From the NCBI RefSeq assembly GCF_001417735.1, contig NZ_BBUZ01000028.1, positions 62,001 through 126,000 on the forward strand: DNA of 64,000 nt. The letters are read 5' to 3'. The DNA comes from Streptomyces sp. NBRC 110028. Its GTDB lineage: Bacteria > Actinomycetota > Actinomycetes > Streptomycetales > Streptomycetaceae. Under the pieces are notes generated by a model. The model was not told the DNA's origin. It ran no database searches and saw only the letters and a list, made by a program, of their open reading frames with translations. The position numbers and the translations under genes were made by a program. Of the stretch, positions 43,826 to 52,665 are shown in pieces (positions within the stretch are counted from its first letter, which is position 1; each line of letters opens with the position of its first letter).

Positions 43826-43988
43826 CACAGCCCGCTACGAAAGGGGGTGACGGCAACAACTCTCCGTATTCGGCGGCTGGTTGGCGTGATCGGACAGCTC
43901 TAGCCACTGTTGTCCGTGCCCCGATAGGTTCTCGGCGACCTGTGCGATTGATGTGCGCGCAGGTGATGTGCACCCAAGGGGAGGGCGA

Positions 43989-45395
43989 ATGGGCAAGGCG
44001 CTCAGATGGCTGTTGTCGCTCGTGATAATCGTGGGGGCGGTCGGCGCCGGTGCGGGCGGCGCACCGGCGGCAGCGGCCGCCCCCGCGAGCGGGCCGGACA
44101 TCAAGGAACGCGTCCTGGCGATTCCCGGGATGAGGTTCGTGGAGGAGCAGCCGTACGACGGCTACCGCTTCCTGGTCTTCACCTACCGGCAGCCGGTCGA
44201 CCACCGGCATCCGTCCAAGGGCACCTTCGAGCAGCGGTTCACCCTGCTGCACAAGGCCACCGACCGGCCGACGGTCTTCTACACCTCCGGCTACAACGTG
44301 ACCACCGCGCCGCGCCGCAGCGAGCCCACGCAGCTGGTGGACGGCAACCAGGTGTCCATGGAGTATCGGTTCTTCACGCCGTCGCGGCCCCAGCCCGCCG
44401 ACTGGTCGAAGCTGAATATCTGGCAGGCCGCCAGCGACCAGCACCGGCTGTACCGGGCCCTGCACCGCGTCTACGGCAAGCACTGGCTCGCCACCGGCGG
44501 CAGCAAGGGCGGCATGACCGCCACCTACTACCGCCGCTTCTACCCGCACGACATGGCGGGCACCATCGCCTACGTCGCCCCCAACGACGTCGTCAACGAC
44601 GAGGATTCGGCCTACGACCGCTTCTTCGCGGGCGTCGGCACCGCCGAGTGCCGCACCAAGCTGAACGCGGTCCAGCGCGAGGCGCTCGTGCGGCGCGACG
44701 AGATCGTGGCGCGCTACCAGAAGTGGGCCGACGAGGAGAAGCAGACCTTCACGGTCGTCGGCAGCGCCGACAAGGCGTACGAGAACGTCGTCCTCGACCT
44801 GGTGTGGGCCTTCTGGCAGTACCACCTGCTCAAGGACTGCGCGGACGTCCCCGCCACCACGGCCTCCACCGATGAGCTGTACACGTTCATCGACGACATC
44901 TCCGGCTTCTCCGCCTACACCGACCAGGGCCTGGAGACCTACACCCCGTACTACTACCAGGCGGGCACCGAACTGGGCGCCCCCACCTTCAAGACCCCCC
45001 ACCTGGACGGTCTGCTGCGCTACCCGGGCATCTACAACCCGCGCAACTACGTCCCGCGCGACATCCCGATGCGCTTCGAACAGGGCGCGATGCGGGACGT
45101 GGACCGCTGGGTCCGCCACGACGCGCGGCGGATGCTGTTCGTCTACGGGGAGAACGACCCGTGGGGCGCCGAACCGTTCCGCCTGGGCAAGGGCGCGCGC
45201 GACGCGTACGTCTACACCGCCCCCGGCGGCAACCACGGCTCCAACATCGCCCAGCTGACGGCGGACGAGAAGGCGAAGGCCACGGCCGCGGTCCAGCGGT
45301 GGGCGGGCGTCCCGGCCTCGTCCAGGCCGCTGGCCCGCCACGACGCGAAGCTGGACCGGCGGGAGATGGAGCGCGAGCCGGCCCTGCGGCCGTAA
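43989..45395 (+). CDS. Secreted S28-family tripeptidyl aminopeptidase
   Basis: 468 aa; GGGGAGGG ribosome site. Signal peptide about 1-32 (LLSLVIIVGAVGAGAGGAPAAAAA). Alpha/beta-hydrolase of the PS-10/S28 peptidase type: the nucleophile is Ser172 in GGSKGGMTA, with FVYGENDPWGAEPF (acid) and APGGNHGSNI (His). The family in Streptomyces includes extracellular tripeptidyl aminopeptidases that trim propeptides. Terminator-like GC hairpin 13 bp downstream. Confidence 0.9.
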   Translation: MGKALRWLLSLVIIVGAVGAGAGGAPAAAAAPASGPDIKERVLAIPGMRFVEEQPYDGYRFLVFTYRQPVDHRHPSKGTFEQRFTLLHKATDRPTVFYTSGYNVTTAPRRSEPTQLVDGNQVSMEYRFFTPSRPQPADWSKLNIWQAASDQHRLYRALHRVYGKHWLATGGSKGGMTATYYRRFYPHDMAGTIAYVAPNDVVNDEDSAYDRFFAGVGTAECRTKLNAVQREALVRRDEIVARYQKWADEEKQTFTVVGSADKAYENVVLDLVWAFWQYHLLKDCADVPATTASTDELYTFIDDISGFSAYTDQGLETYTPYYYQAGTELGAPTFKTPHLDGLLRYPGIYNPRNYVPRDIPMRFEQGAMRDVDRWVRHDARRMLFVYGENDPWGAEPFRLGKGARDAYVYTAPGGNHGSNIAQLTADEKAKATAAVQRWAGVPASSRPLARHDAKLDRREMEREPALRP

Positions 45396-45407
45396 CGCTC
45401 CTGCCCG

Positions 45408-45458
45408 GCCTCCCGCCCCGCCCCGCCCCGGCCTTCCGTCCGGGGCGGGGCGGGAGGC
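45408..45458. terminator. Large GC hairpin between convergent genes
   Basis: GCCTCCCGCCCCGCCCC... pairs with GGGGCGGGGCGGGAGGC; the left arm has one extra CCCCG unit. Bidirectional between the S28 and GH3 genes. Confidence 0.75.
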
Positions 45459-45462
45459 TTCG

Positions 45463-47358
45463 CTAGTACGAGAGCCCGTGCCCGATCGGGTACAGCACCC
45501 GGTGCGGGGCGTCCGCGCGGCGCACCGCCACCGGCAGCCGGCCGCGCGGGTCCCGCTTCCCGGCGATGACCCGGGCGGCGGCGCGCACCTCGACGTCCGT
45601 CCAGCCGTAGGTGGCCAGCGACGCGCCGGGGTCGTTGCCCAACTGGGCGATGTCGTACGGGTCCTTGACCGCCACGTGCACCACCGGCATCCCGGTCGCA
45701 GACAGCTCCGAGACCAGCCGCCGCTGGCCGGACCCGGCGTCGACGTCGCGCGTCAGGACGATCACCGCGTCCCGCTCGCGCGCCGCCGCCACGGCCTCGT
45801 CGATCCGCCCCGGCGACGGATCGGGCGCGCTGCCGGTGCCGGTGGACAGGGCCTTCGCGGTGAAGCCGAGCGCGCCGAGGGCGCGGGCGAGGACGGCCGT
45901 CGGCGGACCGCCGGTGCCGGTCGGGGCGGCGGGGTCCACGCCGACCACGAGCAGCCTGCGATGGCGGCGGGGCGACAGCGGCAGCAGCCCGCCGCGGTTG
46001 GTGACCAGCGTGGTGGTGCGGTCCGCGATCCGGGCGGCGGTGGCGGCGTGCGCGCGGGTGCCCACCGTACGGTCCACCTTCCGGCCGCTGGTGTACGGCT
46101 CGTCCAGCAGCCCCCGGCGCGCCTTGAGCCGCAGGACACGCAGCACCGACGCGTCGAGCCGGGCCTCGCTGATCTCCCCCTTCCGTACCGCCGTGCGGAC
46201 ACTGTTCCAGGCCGCGGGCAGATCGGGCGGGGTCAGCAGCTGGTCCACGCCCGCCTTCAGCGCGAGCACCGGCACCCGGCCGTCGCCGTACTTCTCGCGC
46301 ACGCCCCGCATGCCGAGGGAGTCGGTGATCACGACGCCGTCGTAGCCGAGTTCGTCGCGCAGGACGCCGGTGATGATGGGGCGGGAGAGGGTGGCCGGGT
46401 CGTCGGCCGGGTCGAGCGCGGGGAACAGCAGGTGCGCGGTCATGACCGAGTCGATCCCGGCGGCGATCGCGGCCCGGAACGGCGGCGCGTCCAGCCGCTC
46501 CCACTTCTTGCGGGAGTGGGTGATGGTCGGCAGCCCGACATGGCTGTCCACGCCAGTGTCGCCGTGCCCCGGGAAGTGCTTGGCGGTGGCCGCGACCCCG
46601 GCGCCCTGATACCCCTGGACCTGGGCCGCGACCAGCCGGGCGACCGCCTCGGGGTCGGCGCCGAAGGAGCGGATGCCGATCACCGGGTTGGCCGGGTCGA
46701 CGTTGACGTCCGCGTCCGGCGCGTAGTCCTGCCGGATGCCGAGCGCGGCCAGCTCCGCCCCGGCGATCCGGGCCGCCGCCCGTACGTCCGGCACGCTGCC
46801 GCCCGCGCCGAGCGCCATCGCCCCCGGCAGCAGCGTGGCGGGCGCCCCGATCCGGGCCACCATGCCGTGCTCCTGGTCGGTGGAGAGGAGGAGCGGCACG
46901 CCCGCCGAACCGTCCAGGGCGGCCTTCTGCAGTCCGTTGGAGAGCGCGGCGACATGCCGGGGATCGCGGATGTTGTGCGCCCACTCGGTGTACATGATCC
47001 CGCCGAGGTGGTACCTCGCCACCACCTCGGCGGCGCTGCCGACGCCGTACTTCTTGGTGTTGGCCGCGGCGTCGGCGGGGTCGGGCGCGGTGGCGGAGTG
47101 GCCGTACACCGACAGGACGAAGAGCTGGCCGATCTTCTGGTCCAGCGTCATGCGCCCGAGCAGATCCGCGGCGCGGTCCCGATCGCTGGGCCGGGTGGGC
47201 GCGGGCCGGTGCGCCGGCGAGGACGTGGAGGGCGTCGACGGTGACGCGGACGCGGATGTCGCGGGAGAACCGGAACTGAGCGTCCGCGGGCTGCAGGCGG
47301 TGGCGACGGCGGCGGTCGCCGCGGCGAGCAGGGCGCGGCGCGAGGTCGGCTTGTGCAC
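45463..47358 (-). CDS. GH3 beta-N-acetylhexosaminidase (NagZ-like), Tat/lipoprotein
   Basis: 631 aa. GTG start chosen because AAGGAG is 5-6 bp upstream. SRRALLAAATAAVATACS gives a twin-Arg signal with a probable lipobox Cys near residue 22. GH3 TIM barrel: LSTDQEHGMVARI, KHFPGHGDTGVDSHVGLP (NagZ-specific His-Asp acid/base loop), VITDSLGM (nucleophile Asp). The second alpha/beta domain follows (about 410-630). NagZ-type enzymes remove GlcNAc from muropeptides or chitooligosaccharides. As an exported lipoprotein it would act on the outer face of the membrane. Confidence 0.9.
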   Translation of the reverse strand: MHKPTSRRALLAAATAAVATACSPRTLSSGSPATSASASPSTPSTSSPAHRPAPTRPSDRDRAADLLGRMTLDQKIGQLFVLSVYGHSATAPDPADAAANTKKYGVGSAAEVVARYHLGGIMYTEWAHNIRDPRHVAALSNGLQKAALDGSAGVPLLLSTDQEHGMVARIGAPATLLPGAMALGAGGSVPDVRAAARIAGAELAALGIRQDYAPDADVNVDPANPVIGIRSFGADPEAVARLVAAQVQGYQGAGVAATAKHFPGHGDTGVDSHVGLPTITHSRKKWERLDAPPFRAAIAAGIDSVMTAHLLFPALDPADDPATLSRPIITGVLRDELGYDGVVITDSLGMRGVREKYGDGRVPVLALKAGVDQLLTPPDLPAAWNSVRTAVRKGEISEARLDASVLRVLRLKARRGLLDEPYTSGRKVDRTVGTRAHAATAARIADRTTTLVTNRGGLLPLSPRRHRRLLVVGVDPAAPTGTGGPPTAVLARALGALGFTAKALSTGTGSAPDPSPGRIDEAVAAARERDAVIVLTRDVDAGSGQRRLVSELSATGMPVVHVAVKDPYDIAQLGNDPGASLATYGWTDVEVRAAARVIAGKRDPRGRLPVAVRRADAPHRVLYPIGHGLSY

Positions 47359-47544
47359 CCGCACTCCTTCCATGATCTTCGGAGGGGGTGTCTGGCGTTC
47401 ATATGACACGCTGGTGGGCCGGGTGGGGCCCGGTCAATGGGAACCGGTAATTCGACTCAACTTCGTTCACCAGCGGGCGCCTTCGGTCGTGATGAGTCGT
47501 CACGGGGCGACGCCTCGCGGACCGGCCCTGCCGCTTCCCCCGAG

Positions 47545-47568
47545 CACGGGCACGGGCACGGGCACGGG
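47545..47568 (+). repeat. Four tandem CACGGG repeats
   Basis: (CACGGG)x4 at the point where similarity to the EEP family begins in the remnant downstream; encodes (His-Gly)4 in that frame. A likely breakpoint for deletion. Confidence 0.7.
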
Positions 47569-47841
47569 CTGATGAGCAACGCCCTGACACACCTGCCGCA
47601 CTTCAACACGAGCCTGCCCTGCGTCGTGACCGGCGACTTCAACACATCTGCCGGCAAGGGGCAGCCGGTGTACGACATCCTGCTCAGAGGCGGTCGGCTG
47701 GTGGACACGTGGGAAGTGACCGAGAAACCGTGTCAGGCCTACGCCACCTGCAACACCTGGCAGGACCCCGAGCCGGCCGACGAGCGGCAGGACTGGATCT
47801 TGACGACGCCGGCGGTCAAGGTCACCGAAGCCCCGGCGTGA
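47569..47841 (+). pseudogene. 5'-truncated endonuclease/exonuclease/phosphatase-family gene
   Basis: The open frame reads LPCVVTGDFNTSAGKGQPVYDILLRGGRLVDTWEVTEK ... CNTWQDPEPADERQDWILTTPAVKVTEA, i.e. the GDFN metal motif and the DWIL C-terminal part of an EEP-family hydrolase, about 90 residues. The N-terminal 150 or so residues with the first Asn and Glu motifs are missing; the sequence upstream is unrelated and includes a CACGGG repeat. A remnant, probably non-functional. The intact relative in the window (53753) belongs to a different sub-branch. Confidence 0.65.
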
Positions 47842-47979
47842 CACCGGGCGACTCCCCCATTTCAGGGATGCGCGTTGCTACCGTCGCAGGTTGCCGTCGT
47901 TGAACCACGCGAGGTGCTATGGGGTGAGCAGTCGAATCACCGCCACCCTCAGAAAGGGTCCGAGGAAGGGAACCCGGAG

Positions 47980-48264
47980 ATGAGTGCAGAAAAGGCTGGT
48001 ACGGCGCAGAACGTGGGACTCGACGAGGTAGTCGTTCAGGTGGCCGACAATTCGGGCAGCACCGGCTACCACTGGGAGATTGTCGACAAGCAGGGGTGTG
48101 AGGTGGTGGACACTTACGAAACACCGCCCGGCCCGCCCGGAGCCGCCCGGACCCGGCAATTCGACATCACGTTCGAGGACGCCCCGAGCAATCTGGAAAT
48201 AGATCTTCTGCCGCCGGGGTCGAAGAGCGAGCCGACTGAACGGATCACCATTACGAGGTCGTGA
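47980..48264 (+). CDS. Chagasin-like (I42) protease inhibitor candidate
   Basis: 94 aa; GGAAGGGAAC ribosome site. The loop NSGSTGYHWEIV resembles the N-x-T-T-G-Y-x-W active loop of I42 (chagasin) cysteine-protease inhibitors, and the rest (beta strands DITFEDAPSNLEIDL ... ERITITRS) suits an Ig-like fold. The other two family loops are poor here (no clear GxGG or RPW), so the call is tentative. No signal peptide, so it would be cytoplasmic. It stands alone downstream of the EEP remnant; a regulator or other orphan beta protein is the alternative. Confidence 0.5.
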   Translation: MSAEKAGTAQNVGLDEVVVQVADNSGSTGYHWEIVDKQGCEVVDTYETPPGPPGAARTRQFDITFEDAPSNLEIDLLPPGSKSEPTERITITRS

Positions 48265-48382
48265 ACCAGGCCTCGGCACGTAGCCGGGGGTCGGCCTCCT
48301 CCTGAGTGAGGCGCAGGTGCGGGTCTCCTGGCCGGGGCGGGCGGCCCGTACCCGCCGGGCGAACCATCGTCCCGGGCCGGGT

Positions 48383-49180
48383 TCACGCGGCGTCGGCGAG
48401 CAGCCGCAGCAGGTGGTCCCGGCCCGGCGCCAGCAGCTCCGGCAGCTCCCGCGCGGCCGGGTACCACCGCTTCTCGTACTCCCAGCACAGCCAGCCGTCC
48501 CACCCCTCGCGGCTGAGCAGCTCCACGCACTCGGTCAGCGGCAGCACGCCCGCGCCCAGGGGCAGCGGGGTGGTGTCCTCGGCGGAGGCGATGTCCTTGA
48601 CCTGGACGTAGCCCAGGTGCGGGGAGAGCGCCGCGTAGCTGGTGGCGGGGTCCTCGCCGGCCAGCCAGGGGTGCATCACGTCCCAGATCGCGCCGACGCT
48701 GCCGTGCCCGACCGGCCCGAGGACGCGGGCCGCGTCGGCGCCGGTGCGGTGCGAGTCGTGGGTCTCCAGCAGCAGCCGTACGCCCAGATCGGCGGCGTGC
48801 GGCGCGACGGCCCCCAGGCGGCGGGCGGCCGTCGCGTCGGCCTCCTCGGGGCTCTGGTCGCCGCCGCCGGGGAAGACGCGGACGTACCGCGCGCCCAGGT
48901 CGTGGGCGAGCGCGAGGAGCTCCCGCAGCCCGGTCCACACCGGCTCGTCGGGGCCCTCCGCCGCGACCCGTACGTACCCGGCGACGGCCAGGATGTCCAC
49001 CCCGGCGTCCCGGAACTCCCCGGCCACCCGGGCGCGTTCGTCCGCCCCGATCCCGGGGTGCACCGGCTCCTCGGGATGTGCGCGCAGCTCGACGCCGTGA
49101 TACCCGCTCCCGGCGGCGAGCCGGGCGACATCGGTCATGGGCATACCGGGGACGCCGAGGGTCGAGAAGGCGAGCTTCAT
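48383..49180 (-). CDS. Sugar phosphate isomerase/epimerase (TIM-barrel, AP-endonuclease 2 family)
   Basis: 265 aa, ATG with GGAG 5 bp upstream. Xylose-isomerase-like TIM barrel: FSTLGVPGMPMTDVARLAAGSGYHGVELRA at the start; LLLETHDSH and GAIWDVMHPW (metal/substrate Glu, Asp, His), VQVKDI and DGWLCWEYEKRWYP toward the end. These enzymes use a divalent metal to isomerise or epimerise small sugars such as inosose/hydroxypyruvate. Substrate not determined. No signal; monocistronic in appearance. Confidence 0.83.
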   Translation of the reverse strand: MKLAFSTLGVPGMPMTDVARLAAGSGYHGVELRAHPEEPVHPGIGADERARVAGEFRDAGVDILAVAGYVRVAAEGPDEPVWTGLRELLALAHDLGARYVRVFPGGGDQSPEEADATAARRLGAVAPHAADLGVRLLLETHDSHRTGADAARVLGPVGHGSVGAIWDVMHPWLAGEDPATSYAALSPHLGYVQVKDIASAEDTTPLPLGAGVLPLTECVELLSREGWDGWLCWEYEKRWYPAARELPELLAPGRDHLLRLLADAA

Positions 49181-49394
49181 GGCGGACTCCGTGGGTCGTG
49201 GGGGCTCAGCAGGGGGCGGGGATGATCCGGGCGGGGTCAATCCTGCCGTGCCGAAGACCCGTAACCCGGCACCGGTGACCCCAAACCCTCCCCCGCGCCG
49301 ACGGACGGCGCCTTCGGGCGCCGACGCAGCGGGCACGATGGACCCGTCCGCCTCGCCTGAGCGGCGGAGAGGTGTGAGGAGAGGGAGGACAGGG

Positions 49395-50063
49395 ATGCGG
49401 CCCGGACATGGTGGAGAGGTGGCCGACGCGGCGGAGCTTGCCGCCCGGCTGCGGCACGTGTACTGGATCGGCGGGGGCAGTGGCGCCGGAAAGTCGACGA
49501 TCGCCGGCCGGCTCGCCGAGCGCTACGGCTGGCGCCTCTACGCGACCGACGACGTGATGCGTGATCACGCCGGGCGGGCCACCCCCGAGGAGGCCCCCTA
49601 CTTGCACGAGTTCATGGCCATGGACATGGACGAGCGATGGGTGAACCGCTCTCCGGAGCTCATGCTCGAGACGTTCCATTGGTTTCGGGGTGAGGGCTTC
49701 GGCCTGATCGTCGAAGACCTCCTTCGGCTGCCGCGGGAGCCGTGCGTCATCGTCGAGGGATTCCGGTTGCTGCCGCGCTTGGTGAAGCCTCTGCTCACCG
49801 CTTCCGAGCACGCCGTCTGGCTTCTTCCCTCCCCCGATTTCCGCCAGGCCGCCTTCCGGAGCCGGTCGGTACCGGGGGAGGGGTTCATGTGGAGGACCAG
49901 CGACCCGGCGCGGGCCGGCCGCAACATCGCCGAACGGGACGACATGTTCACGCGACGCCTTCGGGAGGAAACCGGGCGTCTTCGGCTGCGTGCCCTTCAG
50001 GTCGACACCACGACGACGGAAGACGAACTCGCGGCGCGGGTGACCGCGGCGTTCCGGCTCTGA
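49395..50063 (+). CDS. P-loop kinase-like protein
   Basis: 222 aa, GGAGG ribosome site. Walker A GGGSGAGKSTIAGRLAERYGW at residues about 29-45, then LYATDDVMRDHAGR and an ADP-sensing-like lid (DDMFTRRLREETGR). Shape is like (d)NMP, shikimate or carbohydrate kinases; the VEGFRLLPRLVKPLLT region is Streptomyces-typical. Likely phosphorylates a small molecule. No partner gene identifies the substrate. Confidence 0.75.
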   Translation: MRPGHGGEVADAAELAARLRHVYWIGGGSGAGKSTIAGRLAERYGWRLYATDDVMRDHAGRATPEEAPYLHEFMAMDMDERWVNRSPELMLETFHWFRGEGFGLIVEDLLRLPREPCVIVEGFRLLPRLVKPLLTASEHAVWLLPSPDFRQAAFRSRSVPGEGFMWRTSDPARAGRNIAERDDMFTRRLREETGRLRLRALQVDTTTTEDELAARVTAAFRL

Positions 50064-50073
50064 CCGCGAGAAC

Positions 50074-50261
50074 TCAGGCGGGCAGCTTCGTGTCGACGAC
50101 GAAGCTGCTCTCGATGGCCTGGCCGGGGAAGGTCAGTTCGGTGACGCCGAGGACCGTGCCGGCCGGGCGGCGAAGTCGTCCGCGTGGCGGAACTCGCCCG
50201 CCCCGTCGAGCGAGAGCTGTCCGGAAACGTGGGTCAGATCGCCGGACGTGGTGGAAGACAT
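50074..50261 (-). pseudogene. RidA/YjgF-family gene with internal deletion
   Basis: One frame begins SSTTSGDLTHVSGQLSLDGAGEFRHADDFAAR, the usual start of RidA proteins, and another frame ends TVLGVTELTFPGQAIESSFVVDTKLPA, the usual RidA end. The central ~60 codons are missing and the frame changes, so the gene is broken. RidA enzymes hydrolyse reactive imines/enamines. It is divergent from the HxlR regulator, which probably controlled it. Confidence 0.7.
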
Positions 50262-50376
50262 CGAGGGTGGCCAACAGTCCCGCCCTTTCCGTTCCACTCT
50301 CTTGTGGTTACTCGGAAACTGTAGGAGAGTGACGGCTGACCTGGAAGAACACACTTTTCGGTGGCTGAGGAACCTG

Positions 50377-50760
50377 ATGGTGACCAAGCAGCAGCTCAAG
50401 GGCCTGCCCGAGGACGCGGACCTGCGGCGCGCGGACTCCCTGGCGCGGGAGATCTTCTCGGACGTCGCCAACAAGTGGGCGCTCCTGATCATCGAGGCGC
50501 TCGGCGAGCGCACCCTGCGCTTCAGCGAACTGCGCGACGAGGTCGAGGGCGTCAGCCACAAGATGCTCACCCAGAACCTGCGCATGCTGGAGCGCAACGG
50601 TCTGGTCGACCGGAAGGTGTACCCCACGGTGCCGCCGCGGGTCGAGTACACCCTCACCGGGCCGGGCCGGGCCCTGCGCGCCACGGTCGACGCCCTCTGC
50701 GACTGGACGCACCGGCACCTCGGGCACATCGAGGGCGCGCGCCACCGCTTCGACGCCTGA
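50377..50760 (+). CDS. HxlR-family winged-helix regulator
   Basis: 127 aa from the ATG at 50377 (AGGAAC upstream). HxlR motifs: SLAREIFSDVANKWALLIIEALGERTLRFSELRDEVEGVSHKMLTQNLRMLERNGLVDRKVYPTVPPRVEYTLTGPGRAL. Acts as a dimer, often responding to reactive electrophiles or redox. The N-terminal residues lack the Cys seen in some members. Its divergent partner is the degraded RidA gene; the 116-bp gap includes a TTACT...TGTAG-like spacing that may be its operator. Confidence 0.88.
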   Translation: MVTKQQLKGLPEDADLRRADSLAREIFSDVANKWALLIIEALGERTLRFSELRDEVEGVSHKMLTQNLRMLERNGLVDRKVYPTVPPRVEYTLTGPGRALRATVDALCDWTHRHLGHIEGARHRFDA

Positions 50761-50806
50761 CGGGCGCGCGGCGCCCGGCGGTCCTCCCGGGCGCGTGGGC
50801 GTTCCC

Positions 50807-51961
50807 TCACCCCGCGGCCAGCCGCCACAGGGACGTCACCTCCGCGGCGCGGGCCCGGTGCAGCGGGTCGGCGGAGTCGGTGGCGCGGGGGTGGACGGGC
50901 CGGGTGTCCAGCCGGTCGACGACCCGCAGCCCGGCGGCCTCGAAGGCGTCCAGCAACTCCTCGCGGGTCCGCAGCCCCAGATGCTCGGCGAGGTCGGAAA
51001 GGATGAGCCAGCCCTCGCCGCCGGGGGTGAGGGCGTCGGCGAGCCCGTTCAGGAAGCCGTGCAGCATGCGGCTGCCGGGGTCGTACACCGCGTACTCGAC
51101 CGGCGAGCTGGGGCGCGCCGGGACCCAGGGCGGATTGCAGACGATCAGTGGGGCACGGCCGGGCGGGAAGAGGTCCGCGCACACCACCTCCACCCGATCG
51201 GCGACGCCCAGCCGCTCCACGTTCTCCCGCGCGCAGGCCAGCGCCCGCTCGTCCTGGTCCGTGGCCACCACGCGCTCCACACCGCGCCGCGCGAGAACGG
51301 CGGCCAGCACGCCCGTCCCGGTGCCGATGTCGAAGGCGGCCGTGGGGGACGCGGGCAGCGGGGCTTCGGCCACCAGGTCGACGTATTCGCCGCGCACCGG
51401 CGAGAAGACCCCGTAGTACGGATGGACGCGGTCCCCGCCGAGCGCCGCGATCTCGACGCCCTTGACCCGCCACTCGTGCGCGCCGATCAGCCCCAGCAGT
51501 TCCCGCAGCGAGATCACCGACGGGCCCTGCGCCGCGCCGTACACCCGCGCACACGCCTCCCGTACGTCGGGCGCGCGGCGCAGCGGTACGGCGAGGCCGG
51601 CGTCCAGCGGCACCAGCAGCATGCCCAGCAGCCGGGCCCGCCGGCCCTGCTCCTGCCGGTGCCGGTGGAACGCCTCGGCCGTGCTCTCCGCCGGCCCGCG
51701 CCGCCCCCGGGGCCGCCGCGGCCCCCGGTCGACCCGCCGCGCCAGCGCGGCGAGCAGCTGCCGGGCGCCCTGGTAGTCGCCGCGCCACAGCAGCGCGGTG
51801 CCCTCGCAGACGAGGCGGTACGCGGCGTCGGCCGTCATCCGGTCGTCCGCGACCACCACCCGCCGCGGCGGCGGCGCGCCGCTCTCGGAGCGCCACTGGG
51901 CGGTGTGGGTCCGGCCGTCCTCGGGCCACTCGATGAGGTGCTGCGTGCTCAGGGGGTACAC
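50807..51961 (-). CDS. Class I SAM-dependent methyltransferase (RsmC/PrmC-type NPPW motif)
   Basis: 384 aa, GTG start with a weak ribosome site. N-terminal 190 residues of unknown role (WRGDYQGARQLLAALARRVDRG), then a Rossmann methyltransferase: AAFDIGTGTGVLAAVLARRGVERVVATDQDERAL, VCADLFPP, IVCNPPWVPARPSSPVEYAVYDPGSRMLHGFL. NPPW is the N6-adenine/N5-glutamine-type catalytic motif, so rRNA, DNA or glutamine-side-chain methylation is likely. Downstream of the HxlR gene on the opposite strand. Target unknown. Confidence 0.82.
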   Translation of the reverse strand: MYPLSTQHLIEWPEDGRTHTAQWRSESGAPPPRRVVVADDRMTADAAYRLVCEGTALLWRGDYQGARQLLAALARRVDRGPRRPRGRRGPAESTAEAFHRHRQEQGRRARLLGMLLVPLDAGLAVPLRRAPDVREACARVYGAAQGPSVISLRELLGLIGAHEWRVKGVEIAALGGDRVHPYYGVFSPVRGEYVDLVAEAPLPASPTAAFDIGTGTGVLAAVLARRGVERVVATDQDERALACARENVERLGVADRVEVVCADLFPPGRAPLIVCNPPWVPARPSSPVEYAVYDPGSRMLHGFLNGLADALTPGGEGWLILSDLAEHLGLRTREELLDAFEAAGLRVVDRLDTRPVHPRATDSADPLHRARAAEVTSLWRLAAG

Positions 51962-52053
51962 CTTTGCTCTCGTGCCGTTCGCACCCGCGGTGCGTGTGGG
52001 TCGATCCTTCCGGAGGACATCATGCCGATCGCCGGTGGGGCAGGGGGCCGAGC

Positions 52054-52281
52054 ATGAGCGCGGTGCGCGGGCGCGGTCGGGTGCGGTTCTTCAGCGGCAA
52101 CCCCCGGCGCCCGCTGCTGGCCGACCTCGCCCGTCTCGTGGTGGAGGGGAAGCCGCGTCCGATGGTCGACGCGGTCTTCCCCCTGGAGGAGATCGCGGCG
52201 GCGCGCCGGGTCCTGGCGCGGGGCGGAGTGCGGGGCACGTACGTGGTCCGCGTCGACCAGGCGACCACCGGTCAGCCCTGA
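52054..52281 (+). pseudogene. C-terminal fragment of a zinc-type alcohol dehydrogenase/quinone reductase
   Basis: 75 codons resembling the last part of MDR-type quinone oxidoreductases: DLARLVVEGKPRPMVDAVFPLEEIAAARRVLARGGVRGTYVVRV. No Rossmann GxGxxG or zinc-binding segments remain, so the gene has been cut at its 5' side. Probably inactive. Confidence 0.6.
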
Positions 52282-52665
52282 CCGTGATCACTGGTCGGGT
52301 GGTGCCCGGTCTTTGATGCTGCCCTGATCACGGGGCCGGCCAACATCGTTTGACAGTGGGACACGTCACTCAAGGGGGCACCTTGATCGAATGTCATGAT
52401 CATGCCATAGTCATGATCGCTTCGCACTTCGGTGACAGAGGGGAGAGGGGCCCGTGGTCCGTCTCATGAGCCTCGAAGGGGCCGGGAAGATGAACGTCGA
52501 GAACGCGCACAAGCTCAGTCGAACGCGCAATGATCCTAGGAAATCCTGGCTGAGGATCTCCTTAGCCTTAGGATCCAGTTCAGGCCAGGTCCTCATCCAT
52601 GTGGCCGGGGATGCCTCCCCGGGCGCCGCGCTCGTCGGCCGCCGCGCGTGTGAGGGGGCGATCTC
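52282..52665. other. Intergenic upstream region of the glycoconjugate cluster
   Basis: 384 bp with no supported gene. Contains a promoter (next entry) and a set of short inverted GATCCTA/TAGGATC repeats about 52531-52575, able to form a leader structure before the epimerase gene. Confidence 0.5.
52383..52411 (+). promoter_or_regulatory. Promoter of the epimerase cluster with palindromic TCATGATC sites
   Basis: TTGATC (52383-52388), 17 bp, CATAGT (52406-52411). CATGATCATG (52395-52404) is a perfect palindrome in the spacer and TCATGATC repeats at 52411-52418. A transcript start near 52418 leaves a leader of about 250 nt. Confidence 0.5.
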
